A DNA stretch of 64,000 bases from Vitellaria paradoxa (Eukaryota > Streptophyta > Magnoliopsida > Ericales > Sapotaceae), in the NCBI GenBank assembly GCA_019916065.1, contig CM034242.1:15190823-15254822 (forward strand), read 5' to 3'. The notes beneath the pieces were generated by a model that saw only the letters and a program-made list of their open reading frames with translations, was not told where the DNA came from and did not search any database. Position numbers and translations under genes: made by a program. Below, in pieces: positions 36,449-48,755 of the stretch (its first letter is position 1; the number at the start of each line of letters is the position of its first letter).

Positions 36449-39400
36449 CTATGAAGAAGAAGTCGACGACGAGGAAGACGACTGCGTACCTATCGACGAG
36501 GAAGGGGTTAGCTCAGACGATCCGGCGGGAGAATTCCGGCAAACCGGACACGTGGCATTCAACCTGAGCCATTCATCTACGCAACCAGCGTGGAAATAAT
36601 GGTTGCACTCCGGTATGGTTCGGAGGGTCTCCTTGGGCTGGTACTCGGCCAGGCAAATTGGACAAGTCCCATCGTCGTTGGGCTTGGGGAGTCTCCCGCT
36701 ATCGCCGAGCACCGTCTTCGGGTAAGACTCGATTGTGGGCCCGTCGAGCCCGTTGACCACCATGGGCTGTGGAACCATAACTGGCCCGGAAAATTCTAGA
36801 TCCAGTGGGCGGCCACGAACGTAAGTCCTGATCCTGCTGCAAGTGAAGCAAACGAGCCCAATAAGGCAAACAAGGGCAGGCACTCCTGCGCCTATGATAA
36901 TCCCATACCTGGCTGTTCTTGGTAGACCTGTAACACAGGAGGATTAACCATTAAAAAGGGGGCTTTGTCAAGTAAAATGTGACAGTTTAACAGAAAATCG
37001 AGTTTTAGGACTTAGTTTTTTTTTTAACCCTCTGTCTTTTTTTCTCTTTCTCTTCCTCTTTCTTTCGCTCTCGCGTAACATTTAACAATTAAAGGTGACA
37101 TTTAGTTTTTTTTTTTTTTTTTTCTCTTTTTATTTTTTATTTTCTGTTTTAAACTCATTTTTCATTTTACGCTTTTAAAAATAAGGAAAACAGCTCAAAT
37201 GCATTTGATCACTTGTATCTTCAAATTTTATTTTAGAAAATAAAAATAAAAAATGACAAAAAATTATTTTGAACATTTTTAATTCAAAACAAAAAAAATA
37301 TTAAAATAAAAAATTTTTAAAATATAGAACAAAAACAAAACATAAAAAAAAATTAAATGCCACCTAATTTTTTTTTTTTAATTAGTTGTAATATCTCCCT
37401 CACCTGATTAACCTTTTACCCTTGAAGTGCATGCTACTGGAAAGGTTAATGGTAAAAATGCTGGAACAAAAAAAAAATTCACTAGAAAATATATTACAAA
37501 ACTAATAAAAAGTTTAAATTTTTAACTCTTGACAAGTTAGAAAAAAAAAAAAAAAAAATTCAAGTCCCAAAATGAAATTTGAGTAAAACTTAGAGAGGCA
37601 AAGTAAATTTTGACTTAAAAAAAATTACGCAAAATATTTACGGAATAAACCTTTTTTTTTTTAAACCTAAAGCCGTGGTAAATTAAGTAGCTTATAAATT
37701 AAAAAATGAAGCTCTCATATTTAATCATTTTTATTCTTTTAAATAAAACTTGTGATCCCATGCATGTTGATCGAATTGTGCCCAAGATCCCGACAGCTTG
37801 AGCTTATTATAACTAATACGCTAAGCAAATGTTAAAGATAGTTGCGAATGATTACTTAATCTAAATTATTAATAAATATGACTTTTCTAATAAATGTTAT
37901 GTACATCTAATAATTTAAATTCAACAATTGCATTTGCGCAGTTGCAGGTTACGTTTGGTGCGCACAAAAAAATAATAAGTTTTATCAATTTTTTTAAATT
38001 TTCTCCGCTAGATGTAAAATGAATTATCTCTAATTTTTATTAATTTCTTCAAATTTTTATTAATTTTATTTAATTTTTTTATAAATTTTTACCAAACACT
38101 CAACTAACCACTTAAATGTCAGGTGTCAATATCATGTATAAAGTTATATATATATATATATATATATATTTTGGTGTCCCAAACCGTAGTATAAGGCGAG
38201 TAAGGGTCTGGCCTTTCGGTTGATTTTGATTTTTTTTTTTTTTTCCCAGTATCCCAAACTAAACCGTCGTGCAAGGCAATTGAGAAGAACCATTCTTTTT
38301 GCTTGAATTTTGAGCCCGTTTGGAGGCTCAAAAAAGATAATAAAAAAGTACTAAAAGTTATATTTGTAATTTTTAGTGTATTTGGTAGAATCATAATTTT
38401 TTTTACTTTTCAGTTCTACTATAGTAATTTATTTCAGAAAAAATTTTACCAAACACACAAAAATTATCACTTTTCTACTCTACTACAATAAAAAACTTAC
38501 CAAACACACAAAAGATTACCACTTTTCTACTTTGTTACAGTAAAAAGCTTACCAAACACTTAAAAGTTATAAAAAATTACTAAAAATTATACTTTATTCT
38601 ACCAAATACACCAAAAAATTATAACTACAAAAAAAACTACCAAAAATTTTACTTTTTTACTCTTTTTTTTTTTTTTTAAACCTCCAAGCGGGTTCTTTTT
38701 CAATAAAACAAGATGGCCTTAGTCCACTTGTCTCTAATGCGAAACTTCCTTTTGATTTTGACTAACGATAAAGCCGTGTACCCACCGACTCTAATTTTCC
38801 TCCAATCCATGTTAGCTATTGGACTATGAACAGAAATCTACATCACTGCCGAAGCTAGATTTTGACTTTGTCTAATGAGCAAATTGCCTCGTTCAAACTA
38901 TGGGTTTGGACCATTTTCTACTCCTCGGTAGCCACTCTTGCTTTATTCATTGTGAATTAAGCCTAAACCTCTGTGCCTCACACTACTTTGAGCTGGAATA
39001 CAAAAGCATGACCAATCAATGCTATACCTATTATGCATCGTTTTAGATATTTAATATACTCAAAACTATGAAAGTACTTCGTTAATTAAGTATTCTTTCA
39101 AAAATTTTTACCATAATCATTGAAATAACCAATTATTAAAAGGTACTAAAAGAAATTAAAAAAAAAAAAAAGAGACCACTTTTTCAAACCTACATGTTTT
39201 AACTTTGAGCCTGTCTAGTTGGTTAAATTTTGATCAAAAAGTACAATAAAAAGGAAAAGATGTGACATAAATGTGATAAGTGTTAAAATTTTATTGGAAA
39301 AAAATACAAAAAGTAGTTAAATTTTGATAACTTTTAGTAAAGTTTGGTAGATCAAACAGGCCCTTTACGAGTTGTTTGGCGTGTTAAAAAAATAAAAAAA

Positions 39401-40868
39401 AAATTAAAAAGCTTTATCAAATGTCTACAATCTTTTCTTTTTTTTTTTTTTTTCCACTGGACACAAAACTAACTTCTATCAATTTTTTTTGAAAAATTTT
39501 TCAATTTTTAACAGCTTTCTTAACTTTCTACCAAACACCCAATTAACCATTAATTAAAGCATTTATTCAAATTGTTTATTTTTTTAAAATTTTGTTTAGA
39601 ATTACCTATAATTATTTTAACTGTATATTTTTTTCTACGTTAATTTAAATTTTATTTAAATATTTGATAAACCGATAAAAGTATTAAAAAAAATCACATG
39701 TGCATGATTTTAGAAGATGAAGTTGAGACTTGACTTTAATTCCTCGTCGGATTTAAGAGGATATTCGAATTTTCAAAAAATATCAAAAAATTCTTATTTT
39801 TACCCTTTTTTTTTTTACTTGTTTAACTAAATTTCACCACACATTATTTTATTTTTTTATTTTTTATTTTTTTTTGATAAACTAAACATCACCTAAAGTT
39901 CCGTTTGTGAGTTTAAAAGAGAAGAAAAAAGAAAAAAAAAAAACACGAATTAATAGAAAAGGAAAAATATAAATATTTTTTTAATTTATTTGTAAGTTTA
40001 GAAAAATAAGGATAGTAGTTTTTTTTTTTTTTTTTTTGGGTTTCTGGTGTGAGTTGAAAATTGAGAAGAAACGAAATTATATATTATTAATTTATCATTA
40101 AATCCTTAAAAGAGTTAAGGTTATCAATTTATATGTTTGTAACCTTTTTTTTTAAATTAATTTTTCCCTACTATCCGTTTCTTTTTACTTTTAAGAGCAT
40201 TAAATTTTTAAAATTTCAACACCCACCTTACTTCACATTTTACTTCATTTCTTTTTTTTTTTTCTCCTCCTCAAAAATATCCAAACAAACTTCAAATGTT
40301 TCTGAATTTCTTCGAATGGCAAATCATATTATAATGAAAAATGAAACCTACCTCTGCTTGGAAGCTTTGAGCAGCCAATTTTGTTCCTTTTATCACCCTT
40401 GAAACCGCAAATCCTGCCCTTTTCTATACAAGACCGGCAATCGGGGTTTTCCCATTTCAGAGGAATATCAATCTTCGGATCACCTGGGCAGCTGACGAAG
40501 GTGTCGTCCGTTGAATAAGCCGCTTGGAACAGTGAATTGGAGAGGTTCAAGTACAGGTCCCTCTTGAAGACGCATTGCCATGGGGCGGTGATGTTTATCC
40601 TCTGATTGAGGTAATCTATTTTCTTCACGATGAATTCTCCGGCGGGCGGCAGGTTCAGAACGGTCCGGCCCTGGTCGTTGCAAAGCAGATCGAAACCCGG
40701 ATAGCCGCAACGCTCGGGTCGCTGGTCTTTTATACGGAAAGGGAACCGGATCCACGGTTCCGCGAATCCGCAGGAATGGGGCCGGCAAAGATCCGCCTCA
40801 GAGAAGGCTGTAAATGCGAAGAAGTAGAAGGGGACAGAGAAGACGAAGAACTGTATTGATTTTGCCAT
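36449..40868 (-). CDS. RING-H2 E3 ligase with GUB_WAK ectodomain (ATL20/21/22-like)
   Basis: Two exons: 40868-40352 and 36927-36449 (phase 1, GT-AG), 331 residues. Signal peptide ([18 protein letters not shown]) leads into a cysteine-rich extracellular galacturonan-binding (GUB_WAK) domain: C-x-CG near 28-34, [18 protein letters not shown], then [14 protein letters not shown]. Exon 2 opens with a transmembrane helix ([20 protein letters not shown], about residues 180-200), a basic stop-transfer, and a RING-H2 finger (residues about 261-302): CPIC, then [11 protein letters not shown], and CPVC, all eight zinc ligands present, including the ATL-type Pro between the first cysteines and the WLRLNATCP segment. 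A serine-rich tail ends the protein. ATL E3s of this class sit at the membrane and ubiquitinate targets, often in defence. The two exons are separated by 3.4 kb carrying several MITEs. Substrate unknown. Confidence 0.88.
37095..37363. mobile_element. MITE family A, copy 3 (in RING gene intron)
   Basis: About 269 bp. Left GTGACATTTAGTTTTT, right ttaaatgccac, inverted. The interior follows the family order (TTTTCATTTTACGCTTTTAAA, AATAAGGAAAACAGC, ATTTGATCACTTGT), quoted in parts. It is the most degenerate at the right end. Confidence 0.7.
38312..38695. mobile_element. Tourist-like MITE with internal tandem repeat, 384 bp
   Basis: Inverted ends GAGCCCGTTTGGAGG and CCTCCAAGCGGGTTC; TTT on both sides. 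Inside, a 51-52 bp unit starting ACCAAACAC occurs at 38448, 38499 and (partial) 38551. Lies in the intron of the RING gene. Confidence 0.7.
39207..39363. mobile_element. Tourist-like MITE, 157 bp, TSD TTT
   Basis: Left end GAGCCTGTCTAGTTGG, right end ccaa-free variant atcaaacaggccc; these pair as inverted repeats over the GRGCCTGT core. TTT flanks both ends. Within the RING gene intron. Confidence 0.6.
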
Positions 40869-42686
40869 TTGGTTGTTAAAGAAACAAGCAACTCCGCGCC
40901 ATCATCATCTGATTCTAATAGTGTGATTTAGATTAGAGATTTGGATTTGCTATGGCCGAGCACAGAATGCATTCTGCACTTGGGAAATTCTGTTCAATAA
41001 AAAGAAGACATCTGGCCATAGAGAGTCCTTTGATCATCCTGATGCTTTGGTGTGACTGGAAGACTGCGATGTGGCATGTTTTTAGTACTATGAACCAAAT
41101 GGCTACTGCTCCGGTTATATGGGAAGCTGACTTCCACGAGTCGGCACTCAGAAGTCAGCCCTTGCACACCCCATTAGTCGCATGTTAGAGAGAAAGAGAG
41201 AGAGCACGCAAATCTAGAACAAGGGTGTACTAGTCAAGTTTAGCGTGAGAAGTAAAAAAGTTAATTTTTTTAATTATTCGTTGATTATTAAAAATTTAAT
41301 TTGATTTTTGTGTTTAAAAAGAAAAAATAAATTTTGTAAGTAATTACTTTTTTAACATTTTATTAATTGAATATTTTTACCTTTAAAAGTTTAAAAAATT
41401 AAAATTTATAAAAGTAAGTTTAATTATTTTTAAAAAATAAAAAAATTAATAATTAATAACTTAATTATCAGTTATTTTTTGTCAAATGAAGCCTTTTTTT
41501 TATTAGAATTGAATTTTTGGTTACATCATTATTTTATAAATGGTCAACATTATAAATTCACAATGACATTGTTTGCGTTTTGAGGGAAAAAAATAAATTA
41601 GTAAAAAATTAATAAAAATCAGAATTTCGTAATTTTGTAATAAAATAAAAAGTTAAGTTTTTTTTAAAAAGATATTTAAAATTTTTTAATAAAATACAGT
41701 GTTTCAAATGCACCCATTTTAAAACAAATCCTTTCAAAACTTTTATATACAACCTTTAATTAAAATTATGCGGTTATAATTCTTCTACAATTAAAATCAA
41801 TTTTGGTCATTTCTTATTTTTAAAATAATATGATTTTTTTTCACCTCTTTTATTTTTGAATTTACAATATGCGATTATATTACTAGTTAACAGTGTAATA
41901 GTGGGAGTCAAAGCGATGTTAATAATGAAGTTTTCTTTAGTTAGAGTAGTACAAAAAAATTTATTAAATAAACATATTTAAAATATTTCGTGTAAAATAA
42001 TTATTTCATCATTTTGAAACGCAAAATTACTTATCAAAATTTTTGCTAGATTCATAGGCAAAAAAATAAAATAAAATAAAATTATCACGTTACACTGCAT
42101 ATATGTAGTGTTTGTTTATTTATGGTAATAAATCAATTAATAATTCTTTTTTTTAAATTAAACGAGTTTTTATTTTTTTAATTTTTAATTTTTTATATCA
42201 AGATTGATATTTTCTATTAAATAGTTAAATTTAGAACAACATTATCAAACAAAATAATTAATATAATAATCATCATGAAAGATTTAGCATTATCTAAGTA
42301 AAAAGAATAAATAGAAATCATTCTTTATTTTTTTAAAAGAAACAAATGTATGATTTGATATTCACAACTTTTGTTTAGATTTTTTTTTTCTTATGAGAAT
42401 GTAATGTTAGAAAGTATAAATTTACTTTGTAAGAATCGATACAATAATTTTTTATCGTATTATTTATTGATTTATTTTACTTATTTCATACTCTTGAATT
42501 GGGTAGGCATTTTTTATGGTTCTCTTTCAAAATTAGATAAACTTTAATTAGAAGTAATTAAAATTTTGAGATTTCCCAACATTGAAAATAAACATTATAA
42601 TTAAGATTACTTATCAACAAAAATATGATAAAAAAAAATAAAACTCAATTGCAATAAGATTTTGGCATTTACTAAATTAGTATGCA
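40869..42686. other. Promoter side of the RING gene and AT-rich spacer
   Basis: 40869-41230 is the upstream region of the minus-strand RING gene; the ATG at 40868 is the first of the frame. The remaining 1.4 kb is AT-rich with no gene or bounded element. Confidence 0.4.
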
Positions 42687-43080
42687 CACTGCTAGAAATA
42701 TAAATATTTGCGAGATGAATTTTTGAGCGACCGCTAGCAGAAAGATTATTAGAGACTACCGAAGTGTTGGTCGCAAATGTACTGCAGCTGGATTATTGGT
42801 GACCAAAAAATTTGTGCGACTGCCTTTAACAGTCGCTAATAGAGCATGTACAATAATTTTAGCGATCGCCAAAAGCGGTCGCTAATACTGCCACTATATC
42901 AGAAAGAATGCTTATCTTTTTCTCCTCCCTCTCTCTTCTCTCTCTCTCTCTCGTTTTTCCCTCCCCCATTACTGTTTCTCGCGCAATCCCCCTCATGCCC
43001 CTTGGTCGGCTAACGACGCCGCCTTCAGATAACTCTCACTCTCTTTCTCTCTCTCTCTATATATATATATATATACCACC
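42687..43080 (+). mobile_element. CACTA-like terminus with subterminal GCGACCGC repeats
   Basis: CACTGCTAGAAA at 42687 is of the form seen at the ends of plant CACTA (En/Spm) transposons. The next 210 bp hold repeated, both-orientation copies of a short motif: GCGACCGCTAGC, TTGGTCGC, TGCGACTG, CAGTCGCTAA, AGCGATCGCC, GCGGTCGCTAA. Such subterminal repeats bind transposase. CT and TA microsatellites follow. No matching right end (TTTCTAGCAGTG) and no transposase were found; the right boundary here is arbitrary. Confidence 0.55.
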
Positions 43081-45774
43081 ACTGCCCAAACTATTTTTTT
43101 GGTTCATTTCTCCTATTTTTGTTAAGTTTTCTCTCAATTTACTCTGCCGTTGCTCTCGATCTTTGCGTATGTTTTATCTTTTACTTTTTCTTGGTTTATT
43201 TTGTTGTTTTTTTGGTTTATTTGGGTGTATATATATCCTATTTTTTTGGTTTATTTTAGTGTATATATATGCTGTTTTAGGATTTTGCTAAAATATGTTG
43301 GAAGATGTTGAAATATTTTGAAGTTTTTTTTTTTTGTTTGATCGGACTATTTTTTGGGTTAATCGTGCATTATTTATTGTTAGTATATTTGAAGTACTTT
43401 TTTTCTGTTGAAACTGTTGGAGTATTGTTAATCATACAATATTTTTTTTTGGTATATTTGAAGTACTATTTTTATTTTGCTTGAATATTGGAACTGTTTT
43501 TTTGGTATACATGTTGTAACTATTTGTATATTTTGGTTTTCTTTTTTTTTTGTTCAAGTTGCTGTTGTGAAAATTGTTGATTTTTATTTTTGTGGTGTTT
43601 TTATTATTGATTATTTAAATGTGTTTAGTGTTTATAATTATGTTATTGCACTATTTTTGTATTAATATCGGACTGACTTTTTATAATGTTGAATAAGTTG
43701 TTAAAATTTTGAGTAGTTTTAAAATGACTAGAAATTAGATTAATTTCAAAGTCAATTTTTAAATGGCAAAGTGAGCAGCTACAAATTAAATTAATTGAAT
43801 TTATAATAATATAATATTAAATTGAAATATTAAATTGTAATATTGAATTACAATATCATAATTAGAAAATTGATCATAATATTATAATATTCATAAAAAT
43901 AATAAAAGGATAATAAAGTAATTAATATTTAGAAATTAATAATTTAGTTAAATTAGTATCGTAATGGTAATAATAATAAAATTGAATTAGTTAAAATAAT
44001 AAAGATATTATTGTTATTTGAAATATTAAATAATAAGTTGATTAATGCCATAATAACTAAATAAATTATGTAAATATATTATAATATTAAATAAATTTTA
44101 CAATTAGTTAAACTAAATTACAAGACTAATTACAATATTGTATAATAATATTAAAGATAATATTATTATTTAAATGGATATTATTAATATTATTATGGTA
44201 ATGGCAATACTAATATTTAGTGAAGTGAAATTAATAAAGATATTATTATTATATAAACTATTAGATAATAAGTTATATAACTAAATTATAATATGAGATT
44301 AATAAATTATAATGTTAAATTAGGTAAAATATAATACTAAATTATAATATTAAAAATATTAAAATTATTTGAATTAATATGATTACCATCGTTATCCTAA
44401 TGGCAATAATAATAATAATATTCAATAAAATTATAATATACTAATAATATTAATTGATTTATAGTAAATTAGTTAATATTATAATAACTAAATAAATTAC
44501 TTGGACTCAATCCTATCTAATATTTATTACTTGGGCCAATCCAAGTATATAATAATTATATTGTAATATTAAATTATAATATTAATATTATAAAGAATCT
44601 CTAATGCTTAAGTTAGTAAGAAAATTTGAAAAAATAATTTAGTAGAGTTTTAATAAGGTAAATGTGCTGTAAATGTGTTGTACTTATATCCTTGTGAAGT
44701 GATTATATATATATATATATATATATATATGGGAAACCTCACATGGAATAGCATGCATGCAGTTACATGTAATTACATGTAATCGTGCTTTCTTCTTCTC
44801 TAATAAGATGATGCCACTTGTATTGCAAATCCTAAAGTTAGTTCCTTAGTTCGTTAGCCAACGTGTTATGTCTGATACAGTTGTAGCAACACTTTTATAG
44901 GCTTACATATCAGAACTGTCAGAAGAGGTCTATACACATGACTCATAAGTTATTTTGGCGGGAATAATTCTACTGAAGTGCTTAATTAGAATTCAATCAG
45001 ATGATTAGGCCTAATCAAGGGTATCCTTACTCAAATGCCCCCGGTCGGCTAATCGAGACTGATCGATGTCTTTACTTGGATGCCTCCAATCGGGTATAGA
45101 TTGAACAGAGAACTTGTGAGATGCTCCCGACCGAATACGAGATCTCCCTGTATCATGGTTATTGATATTATAAGATTTATATGATATGGTAGTAGCATAC
45201 TAAGGTATGTTGTTGTATGCAATACCTATTTATGCACATTATGGGCAAACGTGAATTTAATACTCACGTCCTTACAGATTTTGTTACAGATGCTGAGTTT
45301 GGAGTTTAGATGGGCGCAAAGTTGTGACTTCATTATTTTTAAATTGTTATAATTTGAGAAGATGAACAATTTGTGTTAAATATTTATTTTGATTATTCGA
45401 CATGATTGTAAAGGCTTAATAAGTTTGAATATTATTTTGGTTAGATATGAAAACACTTTTGTCCAATTGAGGCTGAGGCCTTTGTTTATTGTTATTTTAT
45501 TTTGATGTCTGTTCTAAGGTGGTTGAATGGCTCTAATTGAATTTAGGATAATTGATGTGATTTTCATCTGATTATTAGTTCAGTGCTCGAGTTACAAAGT
45601 TTGGGCGTCACAAAACACCTTTATCTAATTTTGTCGTGAACAACTTCTCTTATTTATGTATGAAGTATCACATTTAGAATTATTTGATTATTTCTAGTTC
45701 CTTTTGACAATTGTTTTATGTAAAGCGTAAAAAAACATGAAATCAATGTTGTTGTGGAGTTTGATCTTGAGACT
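43081..45774. other. AT-rich gene-free DNA; possible degenerate LTR at 44733-45610
   Basis: 43081-43680 is T-rich with long but low-complexity open frames (F, L, Y and I rich), not convincing genes. 43700-44700 is almost pure A/T, made of repeated AATATTA-type words. 44704-44730 is (AT)n. 44763-44782 is a perfect 20-bp palindrome. 44980-45610 is GC-richer, with repeated GATGC(C/T)(C/T)CC motifs (around 45036, 45090, 45120), and might be an old LTR; no frame or boundary supports it. Confidence 0.35.
44763..44782. repeat. Perfect 20-bp palindrome
   Basis: TTACATGTAATTACATGTAA equals its own reverse complement, and is itself two TTACATGTAA palindromes. GCATGCATGC (44751-44760), another palindrome containing RY-type CATGCA, lies 2 bp upstream. 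Confidence 0.95.
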
Positions 45775-46549
45775 TTAAGGCATGTTTGGTAATAGTATTT
45801 TTTCTCTTTATATTTCTCAATTTATATTTTCTAGTTTTATTTTCTATTTTCATTTTTTTCTGAAACAAAACAAAAAAATTACGTTTGTAAATACAAGTTT
45901 GTTTACAATAATTAATTTCTATTTTAATAAAATATTTAATTTTATTAATTTTTAAAAATCAGTAAAGTTTAATAAAATACATTTTAAATTAATTTAATAA
46001 TTAATTAATTAAATATATTAAATTATTTCAATTATATTATTTGTTAAAAATAATTTATGTCAATAAAAATAAAATATATTAAATATAATTTAATTATACT
46101 ATTTATCAAAATAATTAAATAAACTATGTTTCATATTAATTTAAATTAATTCAATTACATTATTTATATTTTAAATTAATTAAGTTAAATTAATTTAGTT
46201 ATTTTATTTATTAAAAATAATTTAACAAAACATGTTTCATATTAATTAATTTATTTAATTTAAATTAAATTAACAATAATTGTTTAATTTAATTATATTA
46301 TATTATTAAATAAATTTTAGTTTAATTAAATATTTGAATAAAATATTTTATTTTAATGTGATGTAATGTAAGTGGACAAATTGTTAAAATTGACAAAATA
46401 TTTATAGTAGAAAAAAAATGAGTGAAAACATAATTTTTTTTACGTTTTTCTACTTAAGTTTTCAAATTTAACAAACATATTTTCGTTGTGTACTTTTAAA
46501 AATCTGTAAATGTAAAATAAATAAATAAATAAAAATAAACGCTACTTAA
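45775..46549. mobile_element. MITE family B, copy 2 (775 bp)
   Basis: Left end TTAAGGCATGTTTGGTAA; right end taaacgctacttaa. Interior collinear with 26568-27670 but about 330 bp shorter, the difference being in the central A/T-rich palindromic part. Confidence 0.7.
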
Positions 46550-48724
46550 AGTTCTAGGTCTGAGGTCCATGCCACAATTGATTATAAAGATATAAGGATG
46601 ATAAATGTAATTTTAAAGATTTACAAGAATACTTTGTTCATTTTTATTAAACTTCAAAGGTAATCAATGTAACTTGTCGTGTATATATATGTATATATAT
46701 AACTATTAAATTGGGAAAATTAGATATAGTATCAAAGGCAAACAACACATATTCTTTTATGATTTTACGAATTCGTAGAGGCGTGCCAGAGTCATAATGA
46801 CTCAAAAAATAAAATTAGGGATGATTAGGTTATGTGAGTTGTCATTGTCTCACAGCTGCAAGGATTTCTAATTCATTGATTTTTATACCAGGCCGAAACT
46901 ATGGATATAGTTATAGGTATAAATCATATTTTAATTGCTGATATAGACATTAGTATGATTCTAAGTATTGGGACGGTAATTAAAATATTAAGTATAAGAA
47001 GAATAATATAGGTAATTATATGAATAATATGGATAATTATATGCGTACAGCTGATATGAGTACTGGGATGGAACTCGATCAAATACGCCACTACTAAGGG
47101 ATATGAGTATGGAGATGGAAATTACATCACTTCTAAAGATTGAATTTCATTATATAAAAGTAAAGTATAGAAGAAGAGAATTATAACGTAATTGAACTGG
47201 AAGAAAGAGACAAACATGAAAGATAATGGACATAAAAGATAAAAATTTAATACGTGGTGCACTAATGCAAGTAACTTTTTTTTAGCTGTATTCATCCGTA
47301 TTTATGCTGGTAAGAAAGTAATCCATAACTTCTCTTCTAACTTTTTTGGTAGTGGTGACGGATAATATCCCCCTATTATTTTTACTCACTTACTTGAATT
47401 TTGGCTAAAGAAGAAGGTAAATCGGCCAAATTTCTTAGCAGAATCAGTCGAATACTTTATGTTCAAACAACTATTTTAATTAAAATTAAAAAATAAATTT
47501 AATAAATTTTATTTGTTTGAAATAAAATTTCACCAGGCCGATTATAGAAATCCCAAACAAATGTCTTGAGGTGAATATTTTGAGTACAAACAGATAGAAA
47601 GACCAATTCAAAGTTCAGACCGTCTACATAACTTTCCTAGCTTTCTTATTTGATAACTTAAATATCCGTTGAACAGTTCAACCCTTTGTTAATCAAGTCA
47701 AAACCGTGTTTGAAACTTTTTGATAGCTTTGTTGAACCTGTGAAATGAATTTCTTGTGTTTTGAAACTTCGGGCGGGTCGAGCGGGGCGAAAGTGAAGTC
47801 TCTGTTTGTTTGGAGTTGAGAAAATTAAAAGTGGGGGAAGGGCATAAATCCTAATTAAAAATTAATAACGAGAGATGAGTGTTATGATTAAAAATAACCA
47901 CATATTTTGTTATATATTTTGTTTTTCGAATTAGTTTAATTCCATTATAACCAAGCAAGGAACAATGGTTTTTTGAGTGAAAAATAAAAAAATCAAGATT
48001 TGAAATATGGTTGCTAGCCTTTCATTTTTCAATAACTCCAAAAATGAAAAAACAAATAAATAAATATACATGTAGTACCTATTTGGAGTGCAAAATTTTG
48101 ATTAAAAAATAAAAAAAGAAAATTTTAGATTATTAGATGTTTGATGTTTTTGTCGAAAAGTATAAAAAAATTAATAAAATTTGGAAAAAATCTGTAAAAG
48201 TTAGAAATTTTTGTGTGAAAAAATTAATAAAAATTAAAATAAATAATAAAATTTAGATATTCTTGGCCAAATTTAAATCTCCAAACGCATACCTAATATA
48301 TATTATGTATTCATAGTTTCTCATTTTTAATTTATTAGTGTGAAATTTAACTTTTTCTCAAATTCTTCTTCCTTTTTTTTTTTACTTCTAATTTTGCTTT
48401 TTTTTTTTTTCTCTTTCCCTTCATTTCAATAATATATTAAAAAAATATGAAAATTTTTATTTAGAAAACATGGTGTAGAGAAGTAAGCATTTAATTAAAA
48501 AAATGTGGGATCTAAGCATTTAATTAAAAAAATGTGGGATCAACTTAATTATTTTACTTTGACTTTTCGAACCATCATTCTAGATGAGATCATGTGCATT
48601 TGGTCCAGTATAATGCACCATTTCGCAATCATGGTTTATTTTTAAATTTAATTTTTTTTGTCGCTTATAAATTTTGATTAATTTTTTTGTTTAATAATTT
48701 TTAGATATTTTATTAATATTTTTA

Positions 48725-48755
<31 letters not shown>

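Larger units (their letters stand above)
36928..40351 (-). other. 3.4-kb intron of the RING-H2 gene
   Basis: Starts at donor GAG|GTAGG and ends at acceptor TTACAG|GTCTACC (minus strand). Besides the three MITEs listed, inverted-ended stretches occur at about 37950-38110 (CGTTTGG...CCAAACACTC) and 39368-39545 (GTTGTTTGGCG...CCAAACACCC). No coding sequence inside. Confidence 0.75.

Noticed and set aside
40480..40859. Alternative frames over exon 1 of the RING gene
   Set aside because: Shadows of the GUB_WAK exon, whose cysteine pattern and signal peptide fit a family.
42908..43665. Long hydrophobic open frames after the CACTA-like end
   Set aside because: Composition (F, L, Y, I) reflects T-rich and CT-repeat DNA; no domain, no splice context.
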